Below, piece after piece: positions 34,681 to 43,871 of a stretch of 64,000 bases of DNA. The stretch is taken from contig JAHAFI010000004.1 of NCBI GenBank assembly GCA_018374355.1, positions 76,300 through 140,299 of the forward strand, read 5' to 3'. The DNA is from Clostridiales bacterium (GTDB lineage: Bacteria > Bacillota > Clostridia > Lachnospirales > Lachnospiraceae). A program made the translations under genes and the position numbers. The first letter of the stretch is position 1; every line of letters starts with the position of its first letter. The notes under the pieces are model-generated. The model ran no database searches. It was not told where the DNA came from and saw nothing but the letters and a program-made list of their open reading frames with translations.

Positions 34681-35535
34681 TCACTCTTCCTCTATCTGCA
34701 TCCGAATAAACTCCTTCCGATACTCCGACGGTGTCACCCCCTTATACTGGGTAAACATCTTAGAAAAATAGGAGGACTGCTGAAAGCCCACCATATAAGC
34801 GATATCGGTAACCGAGAGAGAGCTTTTCCTCAGCAGGACGGAGGCATTGTCCAGCCGGAAATTCTGGAGATACTGGCTGGGACTTTTTCCGGTAAATTTC
34901 TGAAACAGCTTGAAAAGATAAGTCCGGTCAATATTTGCAGCAGTTGCAATATCGGAAATGGTGATATTGTTTGTATAGTTTTTGCTGATATAATTCAGGG
35001 CTGCATGATAATACAGTTCGCCGGAGGTCAGGCTGTCCGAAGTGCTGTTGTAAACATTGTTTTTGATATAATCCAGAAGCTGGAAGGTGATGCCGAAGGC
35101 TTTCAGGCGGTGTTTCTCGTGGAAATTATCAAAAACCTGTTCAAACATCGTCTGAAGCTTCAGATCGATCTTGTGGTGAAGAACGTGGGATTCCGGTGTC
35201 AGACCGCATTCTTCAAGAAACTGCCGAGCCAGCGTGCCTTTCATTCCAATCCACTGATAGGTCCAAGGATTTTCCGCCTTGGGATAATATTTGTTCCGTG
35301 TATAAGGGGGAATCATGAAAATATCCCCGGCGTGGATATGGGTCTGATGGTCTTTTACCTGAAAATATCCCTCGCCGTCAATGCAATAATGAATCACCCA
35401 GTAATCAATGGTGATGAATTCGTAGGGCTTTGTAGGACGGCATTCTTCATAGCCGCATTCGCAGAGATGGAATTCCTCTCCCATCGGCTGGTCATCCGTC
35501 AAAATGCTGATTTCTTTTTCAAAGAATTTTCCCAC
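34681..35535 (-). CDS. AraC-family transcriptional activator
   Basis: A 284-aa regulator. The N-terminal cupin-like sugar-sensing domain (YWVIHYCIDGEGYFQVKD, DIFMIPPYTRN) is followed by a two-helix-turn-helix AraC DNA-binding domain at about 185-280 (ITISDIATAANIDRTYLFKLF, then SVTDIAYMVGFQQSSYFSKMF). It is divergent from the APC permease/lacZ pair over a 429-bp gap, so it probably activates that operon in response to a galactoside or related sugar. Confidence 0.9.
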   Translation of the reverse strand: MGKFFEKEISILTDDQPMGEEFHLCECGYEECRPTKPYEFITIDYWVIHYCIDGEGYFQVKDHQTHIHAGDIFMIPPYTRNKYYPKAENPWTYQWIGMKGTLARQFLEECGLTPESHVLHHKIDLKLQTMFEQVFDNFHEKHRLKAFGITFQLLDYIKNNVYNSTSDSLTSGELYYHAALNYISKNYTNNITISDIATAANIDRTYLFKLFQKFTGKSPSQYLQNFRLDNASVLLRKSSLSVTDIAYMVGFQQSSYFSKMFTQYKGVTPSEYRKEFIRMQIEEE

Positions 35536-35898
35536 GTTTGTCGTCCTCCTGCATTTTTATAGAATTATAGCGCAGATAAAAATGTTAGTCAACATATATA
35601 CAAAACTTCAACATAAGTACATAAAAGAAGAAACCATAAGATAAATGGAAAAATATAAAATAAAAATTTATCTAAAAAAAAGCTAAGTTTTCAACCGATA
35701 CAAGCAAAAAACAATAACAATTGTGTCCGGGAACGTATAAAATGCAGGGAACTCATAGATAATACAGAAGGAATATTTACGAAAAATAAAAATTTTTCAA
35801 AAAATTTTTAAGGGATGGAAAAGGAAGAAAAAATGCACAGGCAACATATGTATAAATTGTTTCTTCATTCTTATATGAAATCCCTCTTTTCAAAGTGA

Positions 35899-35904
35899 TA
35901 CAAT
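35899..35904 (+). promoter_or_regulatory. probable -10 of the permease-lacZ promoter
   Basis: TACAAT, about 61 bp before the permease start, with no consensus -35 (TGAAAT at 17 bp spacing). This fits an AraC-activated promoter. The 429-bp divergent gap 35536-35964 is very AT-rich (A runs at 35650-35690 and 35780-35840) and contains no gene I can see. Confidence 0.4.
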
Positions 35905-35964
35905 ACACTCAACAGCAGATGCGCAAATGCTATAAAAAGGAAAAAATGAAAAGGAGAAAATCTC

Positions 35965-37434
35965 ATGTCAAACTCTAACTCAAGACAACGTTTGGGAGCA
36001 ACGGCTCTGATGCTGATGACCTTCTCGGCAGTATTTGCTTTCCCAAGTATCATTGACCAAAGTATTCAGATCGGACTTGCAACTATTCCTGCATACATCT
36101 TTGGATCAATCTTTTACTTTCTTCCATTTATCCTGATGATTGCGGAATTCGCATCTGCAAACTCAGATAAAGAATCCGGTGTACACAGTTGGCTGGAATG
36201 TGTGCTGGGACCTAAGTGGGCGTTCCTCGGCGCATGGACCTACTTCTTCGTAAACCTGTTTTACTTCTGTTCTCTGCTTCCGAAAACTCTGATTTTCGCT
36301 TCTTACGCTTTTGCAGGAAGAAACGTATTTGAAGGCGGCAACGGAACAAGAATTATCGCAATTGTATCAGTTATCGTTTTCTGGCTTGCTACTTACGTTT
36401 GTATCAAAGGTGTAGGCTGGATCTCAAAAGTAACAGGATTTGCCGGAACGGCTCGTCTCCTGATGGGTGTAATCTTCGTGGTACTTGCTTTTGTGGTAAT
36501 TTTCGGATTCGGTGAAGCTCCGGCGCAGGAGTTCTCCGTAGAAACCATTACTCCAAAGTTCAACTGGACCTTCTTCATGACGATGGCATGGGTACTGCAG
36601 GCTGTAGGCGGCGGTGAGAGTATCGGTGTTTACATCAAAGACGTAAAAGGCGGAAACAAAACATTCGTTAAAATCATGGTTCTCTCTACTGTAGTCGTAG
36701 GACTGATGTATGTACTGGGCGCAGCAGCCGTAGGTATGATCGTTCCGGCTGAAACTCTGGCAGGTAACTTCTCCAATGGTATCTTCGACGTATTCCAGCT
36801 TCTGGGCAGCCACTTCAACATCCCGAGCGGTGTGATGGTGCGTCTGGTAGGTGTGATCCTTCTGTTGGGTAACCTTGGTTCTCTGGCGCTGTGGACTGCG
36901 GCTCCTGTAAAAATCTTCTTCTCCGAGATTCCGGAAGGCGTATTCGGAAAATGGCTGGTTAAAACAAACGATGAAGGTAACCCGACAAACGCTCTGGTTG
37001 CTCAGGGCGTGGTAGTTTCCATCCTCCTGATTATCCCGGCGCTGGGAATCGGAAATATGGACAGCTTCCTTGAAATGCTGATTAACATGACCGCAGCAAC
37101 ATCCCTGCTTCCTGTACTGTTCCTGATCGCTGCTTACATCGGACTGCGCTGGAAGAAGGACGATATGAAACGTGACTTCAAGTTCGGTAACCGTACATTT
37201 GGTATTATTGCAGGTATCTTCCTGATGGCAGTATTCGTATTCGTGTTCTTCATGTCTACCGTACCGGAACCGACTCTGATGATGCAGGCAATCAACGGAA
37301 CTCTGCCGGAAGGCACAGCCAATCCGTTCGGCTCTCTGATCTACAACGTGCTGGGTATTGTAATCTTCGTAGGATTCGCATGGGTATGCTGGGCTCGTTA
37401 TGAGAAAAAACAGAAAGCAAATAAAACAAAATAA
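35965..37434 (+). CDS. APC-family amino-acid-type permease
   Basis: A 489-aa integral membrane protein with about 12-14 helices. The APC-type start (LGATALMLMTFSAVFAFPSIID), an ESGVHSWLECVLGP loop and GGGESIGVYIKDVKGG in the middle are typical of glutamate:GABA-antiporter/basic amino acid permease-like proteins. It is followed after 49 bp by a GH2 beta-galactosidase with no gene or terminator between. That pairing is odd, since beta-galactosidases usually travel with sugar transporters. It could move an amino-sugar, a glycosyl-amino compound or an amino acid co-product. Codon use is strongly biased (GGT, CGT, AAC), suggesting high expression. Confidence 0.85.
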   Translation: MSNSNSRQRLGATALMLMTFSAVFAFPSIIDQSIQIGLATIPAYIFGSIFYFLPFILMIAEFASANSDKESGVHSWLECVLGPKWAFLGAWTYFFVNLFYFCSLLPKTLIFASYAFAGRNVFEGGNGTRIIAIVSVIVFWLATYVCIKGVGWISKVTGFAGTARLLMGVIFVVLAFVVIFGFGEAPAQEFSVETITPKFNWTFFMTMAWVLQAVGGGESIGVYIKDVKGGNKTFVKIMVLSTVVVGLMYVLGAAAVGMIVPAETLAGNFSNGIFDVFQLLGSHFNIPSGVMVRLVGVILLLGNLGSLALWTAAPVKIFFSEIPEGVFGKWLVKTNDEGNPTNALVAQGVVVSILLIIPALGIGNMDSFLEMLINMTAATSLLPVLFLIAAYIGLRWKKDDMKRDFKFGNRTFGIIAGIFLMAVFVFVFFMSTVPEPTLMMQAINGTLPEGTANPFGSLIYNVLGIVIFVGFAWVCWARYEKKQKANKTK

Positions 37435-37483
37435 TAAATAGTAAACAAAAACATATAATTAAATTTTTAAGGAGGATTTTACA

Positions 37484-40400
37484 ATGAAAATCTGGGAAAA
37501 TCATCAGATCGATGGAATCAACAGAATGCCGGCAAGAGCGCATTTTCTCACCTTCGCTTCCAGAGAAAAAGCGCTGCTTGGCAGCAACCGCTACACACAT
37601 GCCTTCAAAAATCTGAATGGAGTCTGGAAATTCATGTTTCTTGACGCGCCGGAATACAGTCCGGAAGGCTTCTATGCAAGCGATTTCGACACCGCTTCCA
37701 TGGATGACATTACAGTACCGGGCAACTGGCAGTTACAGGGCTACGGAAAAATGCACTACTCTGACCTGTGGTACAATTTCCCGATCAACCCGCCGTACGT
37801 TCCTACCGAAAATCCGACAGGCATCTACAAACGTACCTTCTATGTAGAAGAGAGCTTTGCAGGAAAACAGATCATCATCCGCTTCTGCGGTGTTGACTCT
37901 GCGTACCATCTGTGGATCAACGGTCAGGAAGTTGGTTACAGCAAGGTTGCAAGAAATGAATCCGAATTCGATATCACAGATCTGGTTCGCGTTGGCGAAG
38001 AAAATGACATTACCGTACGTGTTTACCAGTGGTCCGACGGAACTTATCTGGAAGATCAGGATATGTGGTGGGAAAGCGGTATCTTCCGTGATGTAGAACT
38101 GATCGGTGTTCCGAAAAACGGTATCAACGACTACACCGTAGTTGCCGATCTGGATGACACCTACACAAACGGACTGTTTTCTGTAGACGCTGTTCTGCGT
38201 TCAGAAGAATCCGTATCCGTAACCTTCGAACTGCTGGATGCAGACGGAGTATGCGTACTGAAAGAGACAAAAACCTCCGAGGGAAATAAAGTAAGCTTCC
38301 GCGCAACGGTAGAAAATGCAGAGCACTGGACAGCCGAAACTCCTTACCTGTACAACCTGCTGATGACTGTGGAAAAAGACGGTGAAGTCATCGAAGTGAT
38401 TCCTCAGCATGTAGGTTTCCGAAACATCCGCCTGAACGGCGAGACCTTCTTAGTAAACGGTGTTGCAATCAAATTCAAGGGTATGAACCGTCATGACTAC
38501 AATCCGAGAAACGGCCGTGTGGTTGCCAGAGAAGAGATTGAAAAAGACATCATCCTGATGAAACAGTTTAACGTAAACGCAATCCGTACCTGCCATTACC
38601 CGGATTCCTACTACCTGTATGATCTGTGTGACGAATACGGTATGTATGTCATCGACGAGACAGACCTTGAGTGTCACGGATTTGAGCTGACAGGAAATTA
38701 TTCTTGGATTTCCGATGATCCGACATGGGAACTGTCCTATGTATCCCGTATGACACGGATGATCGAACGCGATAAAAACTATCCATGTATCCTGATGTGG
38801 TCTCTGGGAAATGAATCCTCTTCCGGATGCAACTTCTTCAAGATGACAGAGGTTGCTCATCAGATGGATTCCACCCGTCTGGTACATTACGAAGGTGACT
38901 TCGAGATGGAATATGCAGACGTTTACTCCACCATGTATACATGGCTGGAAAATCCTGCAAAACCGTTCCTGATGAGTGACATCATCGAAGGAAAAGAAAG
39001 CAAATACCAGCATCCTCATCTCCTCTGCGAATACTGTCACGCGATGGGTAACGGCCCGGGAAACCTGAAAGAGTATCAGGACCTGTTCTATGCTCATGAC
39101 AAGCTGCAGGGCGGATTCATCTGGGAGTGGTTCGATCACGGTATCGAAACCTACACAGAGGATGGAGAAAAATACTACCGTTACGGCGGTGACTTCGGCG
39201 ATGATCCGAGTAACAAAGACTTCTGTATCGACGGTATGCTGATGCCGGACCGCACTCCTTCACCGGGACTGTACGAATACAAGAAGGTTGTAGAGCCGAT
39301 CACCACAACAGAAGTTGATCTGGAAAAGGGTGTAATCAACCTGCTGAGCCGTTATGATTTTGCAGACCTGAACCAGTTCCGTCTGGTATACAATATCATG
39401 GAAGACGATGTGATGATTCAGAGCGGAAGCTTTGATCTGCCGTCCATTCCTGCAAGAAGCGCTATGGATATCACCATTCCGTATAACCTGAAAAAGATTC
39501 AGGCGAAACCGGGCGCTGAATACTATGTAAATATTTCTTATCAGTTAAAGAATGATGCTGCATACGCACCGGCAGGACATGAGCTGGCAACTGCTCAGTT
39601 TAAACTGCCGATTTACAGAGAAGGCATCGAATTCATTCCGGAAGGAACTCTGAAAGTAACAAAGAACCACACAACTCTGCGTGCAGAAGGCGCGAACTTC
39701 CATGTAGACTTCGATCTGGTTCGCGGTAATATCATCAGCGTTGTCCGTGACGGCATGGAAATCATGAGCAAAGGTCCGAGACTGACTCTGTGGAGAGCTC
39801 CGATCAGCAACGATATGGAAATCATCGACCAGTTGAAGAAGGTATACTTCCTGCATCTGGAACATGAAGTAGTGATGGACATCAACTACGAGGAAGACGG
39901 ACATTTCCTGAAAATGGTTGTTAAGACCATCAACGGAACGACAAACAGTTCATGGCATTTTGACACAACATACGAATATGTGGTATGCCCGACAGGCGAT
40001 GTTCTGATCAACGTATCCGGCGTTCCGGCTGGTAAGATGGAAGACACAGGCGCTACCCTGTCTGCAAACGGTTCTTCCGCTAACATGGCGATGGGCGGAA
40101 AACTGGGATGTGCTCCTGACATGTTCCCAAGGATCGGTGTCAGCATGCATCTGGATGAGTCCATGGAAAATGTTCGTTTCTTCGGACGCGGACCGAGAGA
40201 AAACTACTCTGACTCCAAAGAAGCAGGTCTGATGGGCGTATACGAGAACACGGTTGACGGTCTGTTCACAAACTACGTGGTTCCTCAGGCAAACGGAAAC
40301 CATATGGATTGTAAGTGGGTATCTCTGACAAACGACAGAGGTATGGGTCTGGTAGCATCTACCGAAGACAGCTTCAACTTCAGCGCTTCCTTCTATGAAG

Positions 40401-40636
40401 AGAAAGATCTGGATGACGCAAAACACACCTGCGATCTGGTGAAACGTGACTACGTTGTATTCAACATTGACTACAAACAGAATGCGCTTGGTTCTTACTC
40501 CTGCGGACAGTGGCAGTTGGATAAATATCGTGCGAAGAACGAACCATTTACCATCAGCTTCCGTGTAACACCGTTCAACAATAAAGAAATGGCGGACAAA
40601 CACATCGCTCACGAGAGAGTTTGCCTGCCGAAATAA
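37484..40636 (+). CDS. lacZ: GH2 beta-galactosidase (LacZ type)
   Basis: A 1050-aa cytosolic enzyme, the size of E. coli LacZ. All five domains can be followed: jelly roll (VPGNWQLQGYGKMHYSDLWY, PTGIYKRTF), immunoglobulin domains, TIM barrel with acid/base Glu in WSLGNESSSGC and nucleophile Glu in LLCEYCHAMGNGPG, and the C-terminal supersandwich (FFGRGPRENYSDSKEAGLMGVY). HGFELTGN and YPDSYYLYDLCDEYGMYVIDET fit the family. Codon bias like the permease upstream. AAGGAGG ribosome site; immediately after the stop lies a short copy of the dispersed repeat. Probably controlled by the AraC gene. Confidence 0.95.
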   Translation: MKIWENHQIDGINRMPARAHFLTFASREKALLGSNRYTHAFKNLNGVWKFMFLDAPEYSPEGFYASDFDTASMDDITVPGNWQLQGYGKMHYSDLWYNFPINPPYVPTENPTGIYKRTFYVEESFAGKQIIIRFCGVDSAYHLWINGQEVGYSKVARNESEFDITDLVRVGEENDITVRVYQWSDGTYLEDQDMWWESGIFRDVELIGVPKNGINDYTVVADLDDTYTNGLFSVDAVLRSEESVSVTFELLDADGVCVLKETKTSEGNKVSFRATVENAEHWTAETPYLYNLLMTVEKDGEVIEVIPQHVGFRNIRLNGETFLVNGVAIKFKGMNRHDYNPRNGRVVAREEIEKDIILMKQFNVNAIRTCHYPDSYYLYDLCDEYGMYVIDETDLECHGFELTGNYSWISDDPTWELSYVSRMTRMIERDKNYPCILMWSLGNESSSGCNFFKMTEVAHQMDSTRLVHYEGDFEMEYADVYSTMYTWLENPAKPFLMSDIIEGKESKYQHPHLLCEYCHAMGNGPGNLKEYQDLFYAHDKLQGGFIWEWFDHGIETYTEDGEKYYRYGGDFGDDPSNKDFCIDGMLMPDRTPSPGLYEYKKVVEPITTTEVDLEKGVINLLSRYDFADLNQFRLVYNIMEDDVMIQSGSFDLPSIPARSAMDITIPYNLKKIQAKPGAEYYVNISYQLKNDAAYAPAGHELATAQFKLPIYREGIEFIPEGTLKVTKNHTTLRAEGANFHVDFDLVRGNIISVVRDGMEIMSKGPRLTLWRAPISNDMEIIDQLKKVYFLHLEHEVVMDINYEEDGHFLKMVVKTINGTTNSSWHFDTTYEYVVCPTGDVLINVSGVPAGKMEDTGATLSANGSSANMAMGGKLGCAPDMFPRIGVSMHLDESMENVRFFGRGPRENYSDSKEAGLMGVYENTVDGLFTNYVVPQANGNHMDCKWVSLTNDRGMGLVASTEDSFNFSASFYEEKDLDDAKHTCDLVKRDYVVFNIDYKQNALGSYSCGQWQLDKYRAKNEPFTISFRVTPFNNKEMADKHIAHERVCLPK

Positions 40637-40694
40637 TCAAAAACCCCGCTGTAAGCATATTTGCATGGCTTGTTGCCTGCGGGAATAAATAAAG
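40637..40694 (+). repeat. dispersed intergenic repeat, short copy
   Basis: Starts TCAAAAACCCCGCTG directly after the lacZ stop and ends GTTGCCTGCGGGAATAAAT, matching both ends of the element at 20087-20219 but lacking its middle hairpins. The rest of the 252-bp gap to 40888 holds the hairpin listed next and possibly more repeat-derived sequence. Confidence 0.75.
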
Positions 40695-40738
40695 CAGAAG
40701 GAAATCCCTCCGGTACGTCGTGCCGGGGGGATTTCTGC
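40694..40738 (+). terminator. hairpin after lacZ
   Basis: GCAGAAGGAAATCCCTCCGG pairs, with a two-base bulge and a mismatch, with CCGGGGGGATTTCTGC. The stem is very stable but has no T run, so it may terminate weakly or protect the lacZ mRNA. Confidence 0.5.
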
Positions 40739-40888
40739 GCAATCTGCGCGAAAACACCTCGCGGAATATTATCAGTGAACGGTAACCCGCCGCATGCATA
40801 GAATTCTGCTTGGCAGGATTCTGTCTTGCAAGTTTCCACAATAAGTAATATCATAAAGAAAAATATGCTTGTTTGCGAAAGGATTTTT

Positions 40889-42040
40889 ATGAGAACAGAA
40901 AGATTATTTTACCGGAATTCATTGCTCAGGGAGTTTCAGGGAGAAGTTCTGGAGTGTATTCCCTTTAAAGACGGCTTTAAGATCATGCTGGACTGTACTG
41001 CATTTTATCCGGAGGGAGGCGGACAGCCCTGTGATACCGGAATGCTGAATCAGGTACCGGTTTTGGATGTTCAGGAGCAGAATGGGGAAATCTGGCATTT
41101 TACCGGAGAAGCCATGGAGCCGGGAACTTTGGTGGACGGAGTGATTGACTGGGAACGCAGGTTTGATCTGATGCAGCAGCATTCCGGGGAACACATTGTC
41201 AGCGGAATGATCCATGAGCGGTATGGTTACAACAATATCGGATTTCATATGGGCCCGGAGATGATAACCATTGATTTTGACGGGGAAATTCCCGAAGAAG
41301 AGCTGCGGGAGATAGAAGCGGCTGCAAATCGGTATGTATGGGAGAATCATCCGGTGGAAGTCACATTTCCCGGAAAAGAGGAGCTGGAAATGCTGCCCTA
41401 CAGAAGTAAAAAGGAACTGACGGGAGAGGTGCGTATCGTGACATGGCCGGGAGCGGATATCTGCGCCTGCTGCGGCGTCCATGTGCAGCATTCCGGGCAA
41501 ATAGGACAGATCATGCTGGTGTCTTCCCAGCGGGCAAAGGGCGGTGTACGGATTGATATGCTCTGCGGGAAAAGAGCGCTGGTATACGCCAACCATCTGA
41601 AGGAACAGAACCGCAGGATTTCCAATCTGCTGTCGGCAAAATGGAAGGAAACGGCGCAGGCGGTAGAAAAGCTTCAGGAGGAATGCCAGCAGACAAAATT
41701 CCGTCTGGTGGGAATGGAGTACCAAAAAATAGCCGAGATTGCAGCAGCAAAGGCGGGACAGGGAGACCAGCTTCTTTTTGAGGAGCAGATGTCGCCGGAA
41801 AGCGGGCGTAAGCTGGCTGCTGAGGTGATGGAAACCTGCGGCGGCAGGTGCGCCGTATTCTGCGGAAATGACGCGGAGGGCTACCGCTACGCCATCGGGG
41901 AAAAGGACGGGGATCTGAGACAATTTGTGAAGGAAATGAATCAGATCCTTCAGGGAAGGGGAGGAGGAAAACCGTTTTTCGTACAGGGTTCCCTTCAGGC
42001 CTCCAGAGAAGAGATTGAGAAATTTTTTGAAAAGAGCTGA
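40889..42040 (+). CDS. alanyl-tRNA editing protein (AlaX-L type, DHHA1 C-terminus)
   Basis: A 383-aa stand-alone trans-editing factor that hydrolyses mischarged Ser- or Gly-tRNA(Ala). ATG 40889 follows GAAAGGA; the longer frame is rejected. Second-additional-domain zinc motif: QQHSGEHIVSG (HxxxH) and CACCGVHVQHSG (C...H). FYPEGGGQPCDTG is the signature loop of AlaRS editing domains. The C-terminal about 120 aa are a coiled coil plus DHHA1 domain (FCGNDAEGYRYAIG, GRGGGKPFFVQGS). It precedes the radical-SAM activase by 34 bp. Confidence 0.92.
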   Translation: MRTERLFYRNSLLREFQGEVLECIPFKDGFKIMLDCTAFYPEGGGQPCDTGMLNQVPVLDVQEQNGEIWHFTGEAMEPGTLVDGVIDWERRFDLMQQHSGEHIVSGMIHERYGYNNIGFHMGPEMITIDFDGEIPEEELREIEAAANRYVWENHPVEVTFPGKEELEMLPYRSKKELTGEVRIVTWPGADICACCGVHVQHSGQIGQIMLVSSQRAKGGVRIDMLCGKRALVYANHLKEQNRRISNLLSAKWKETAQAVEKLQEECQQTKFRLVGMEYQKIAEIAAAKAGQGDQLLFEEQMSPESGRKLAAEVMETCGGRCAVFCGNDAEGYRYAIGEKDGDLRQFVKEMNQILQGRGGGKPFFVQGSLQASREEIEKFFEKS

Positions 42041-42074
42041 ACCTGACGGAAAGGCGGGAAAAGGGGTGGAAAAT

Positions 42075-42770
42075 ATGGTGAAAATACATGGATTTAACAA
42101 ACTGACACTGCTGGATTACCCGGGACGGCTGGCCTGTACTATTTTTCTGGGACACTGTAACTTCCGCTGTCCCTTCTGCCACAATGCAGGTCTGGTGCTA
42201 TCACCGGACAGTGAACCGGTGATTCCTGTGGAGGAAGTATTGGGAACGTTAAAGAAACGAAAGGGAATTCTGGAGGGCGTATGTATTACGGGCGGGGAAC
42301 CGACCATGAGCGCCGGGCTTCCGGAATTTCTACGAAGTATTCAGGAGCTGGGATATCCGGTGAAGCTGGACACCAATGGTTCCAATCCCGATATGCTGAA
42401 ACGTCTGACCGAACAGGGACTGATCGCTTATGTGGCTATGGATATAAAAAATTCTCCCGAAAAATACAGCGAGACAGCGGGAGTTTCCAAAGTGGATCTG
42501 GAGGCTGTCAATGAATCGGTTGAATTTTTAAAGACCGGTGTGATCGATTATGAGTTCCGCACCACGGTAATGAAAGAACTGCATAAAACGGAGGATATTC
42601 GGAAGATCGGGAAATGGCTTGCCGGCAGCAGGCGGTATTTTCTTCAGGCATACAGGGAGTCGGAGCAGGTGATCCACCCTGTATACACCAGTTATTCCAG
42701 AGAACAACTGGAAAATTACCGCCGGATGCTGCTGGAGCAGATTCCGCAGGTGGAGATCAGGGGAATCTAA
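42075..42770 (+). CDS. radical-SAM activase, anaerobic ribonucleotide reductase-activating type
   Basis: A 231-aa protein starting at ATG 42075. The 4Fe-4S/SAM motif is CNFRCPFC (CxxxCxxC), with TLLDYPGRLACTIFLGHC before it and GVCITGGEPT (GGE) after. This fits the NrdG2/TIGR02495 group of glycyl-radical activating proteins, longer than classic NrdG and without the extra ferredoxin domain of PflA-like activases. No nrdD or glycyl-radical enzyme is next to it. Its last codons overlap by 4 bp with the convergent DUF6128-like gene. Confidence 0.88.
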   Translation: MVKIHGFNKLTLLDYPGRLACTIFLGHCNFRCPFCHNAGLVLSPDSEPVIPVEEVLGTLKKRKGILEGVCITGGEPTMSAGLPEFLRSIQELGYPVKLDTNGSNPDMLKRLTEQGLIAYVAMDIKNSPEKYSETAGVSKVDLEAVNESVEFLKTGVIDYEFRTTVMKELHKTEDIRKIGKWLAGSRRYFLQAYRESEQVIHPVYTSYSREQLENYRRMLLEQIPQVEIRGI

Positions 42771-43795
42771 TACACCAGACGGTACCAGTAGCCAAATTGC
42801 CCCGGACGGATGGCTTTGTTCCGGGCGGGCTTGAAGTTTGGGAAACCGAACATAGCCGCCAGAAAACGTTCTTTTTCATCGTAGATGCCGGGGACTGCCA
42901 GCACATATTCTTCCGGCCTGCCATTTTCCGGTTTGCCGAGAAGAAAGTGATGAAAGGTCTGGCAGCCGTGGGAAAGAAACTGGTTGCTGCCGATGTAGAG
43001 ATTGTACTGCGTCAGATTGGGGATATCTTTTAGGGATAACTTGACGCATTGGTGGATTTCATCGTCGAAAAATGGCTGGGTATGTGGATAAGTCTCCTGT
43101 ATTTTCCGCCAGCGTTTGGCGGAAATGGTTTCCGGCGGATGAACGGGCGAATCGGCAGCAGGCTTGATGTTCAGAGGACAGGAAGGCTCTGTGCAGATGG
43201 AAGGGAGTGTTTCAGGGGGATATTCCAGCGGATATCTTCTGACCGCTTCCTCGGGCATAGAAACTTCAGATGTAGAAGTTTCGGAAACAGAAGCTTCAGA
43301 TGGGGGAATCTCAGACACGGAAACTTCAGATACAGAAACCTCAGGCAGAGGTTCCTTTTCTTCCATTGAAGCCGCATGAATCTGCGGGGCAGCTTCCGGG
43401 AGGAAAAAATGATCCGGCTGAATAGGGATTTCCTTCCATGCGGTAGCAAAGATGCGTCCGTCATCCGACTGGATCAGCAGGCCGCCCAGATCGCTCATCT
43501 GGTAGGGCTGACCGCCGATTTCCCGGTCGGGAATGGTGAATCCGGCGTAAACGGTTCCCTGATGATAGGCAGCTTTTCCAAGGAGAATCCCCAGAAGCTG
43601 GCCGTCAGTGGGTACGAAAGCATAAACCCGGAAAACCGGTGTGAAAGGACAGACAGGAAGTTTCATATGTACTTCCAGCTTGCACTGATGGTTGCGCACT
43701 TCCACTTTGGAAAATCCGCAGTTTTGTGATTTTTTATTATCACGGTATTCATAAAGATAGGATACGAAGCGTTGGTATTCAGACAAATTCTGCAC
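42767..43795 (-). CDS. DUF6128-like protein with Ser/Glu repeat linker
   Basis: A 342-aa protein that I place, tentatively, in the Lachnospiraceae-restricted DUF6128 group. The N-terminal beta-rich domain (EYQRFVSYLYEYRDNKK, VYAFVPTDGQLLGILLGKAAY) and C-terminal domain (CVKLSLKDIPNLTQY, then HGCQTFHHFLLGKPENG, ending FGYWYRLVY) are joined by a low-complexity linker at about 150-185 made of VSVSEVS-type repeats. No signal or clear membrane helix. Function unknown. It is divergent from tadA and convergent with the radical-SAM gene. Confidence 0.7.
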   Translation of the reverse strand: MQNLSEYQRFVSYLYEYRDNKKSQNCGFSKVEVRNHQCKLEVHMKLPVCPFTPVFRVYAFVPTDGQLLGILLGKAAYHQGTVYAGFTIPDREIGGQPYQMSDLGGLLIQSDDGRIFATAWKEIPIQPDHFFLPEAAPQIHAASMEEKEPLPEVSVSEVSVSEIPPSEASVSETSTSEVSMPEEAVRRYPLEYPPETLPSICTEPSCPLNIKPAADSPVHPPETISAKRWRKIQETYPHTQPFFDDEIHQCVKLSLKDIPNLTQYNLYIGSNQFLSHGCQTFHHFLLGKPENGRPEEYVLAVPGIYDEKERFLAAMFGFPNFKPARNKAIRPGQFGYWYRLVY

Positions 43796-43871
43796 TTCCT
43801 TTTGGGAGTTTTCTATGACAGCATATGCACGGGGGAAAAGGGGTATGACTAAAAAAGAGGAGAACGATGGA

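Noticed and set aside
43258..43345. Repeats in the 43 kb region as a CRISPR array
   Set aside because: Units are short, imperfect, in frame and without spacers of constant length; they encode a Ser/Glu linker. No CRISPR array or cas gene was seen anywhere in the window.
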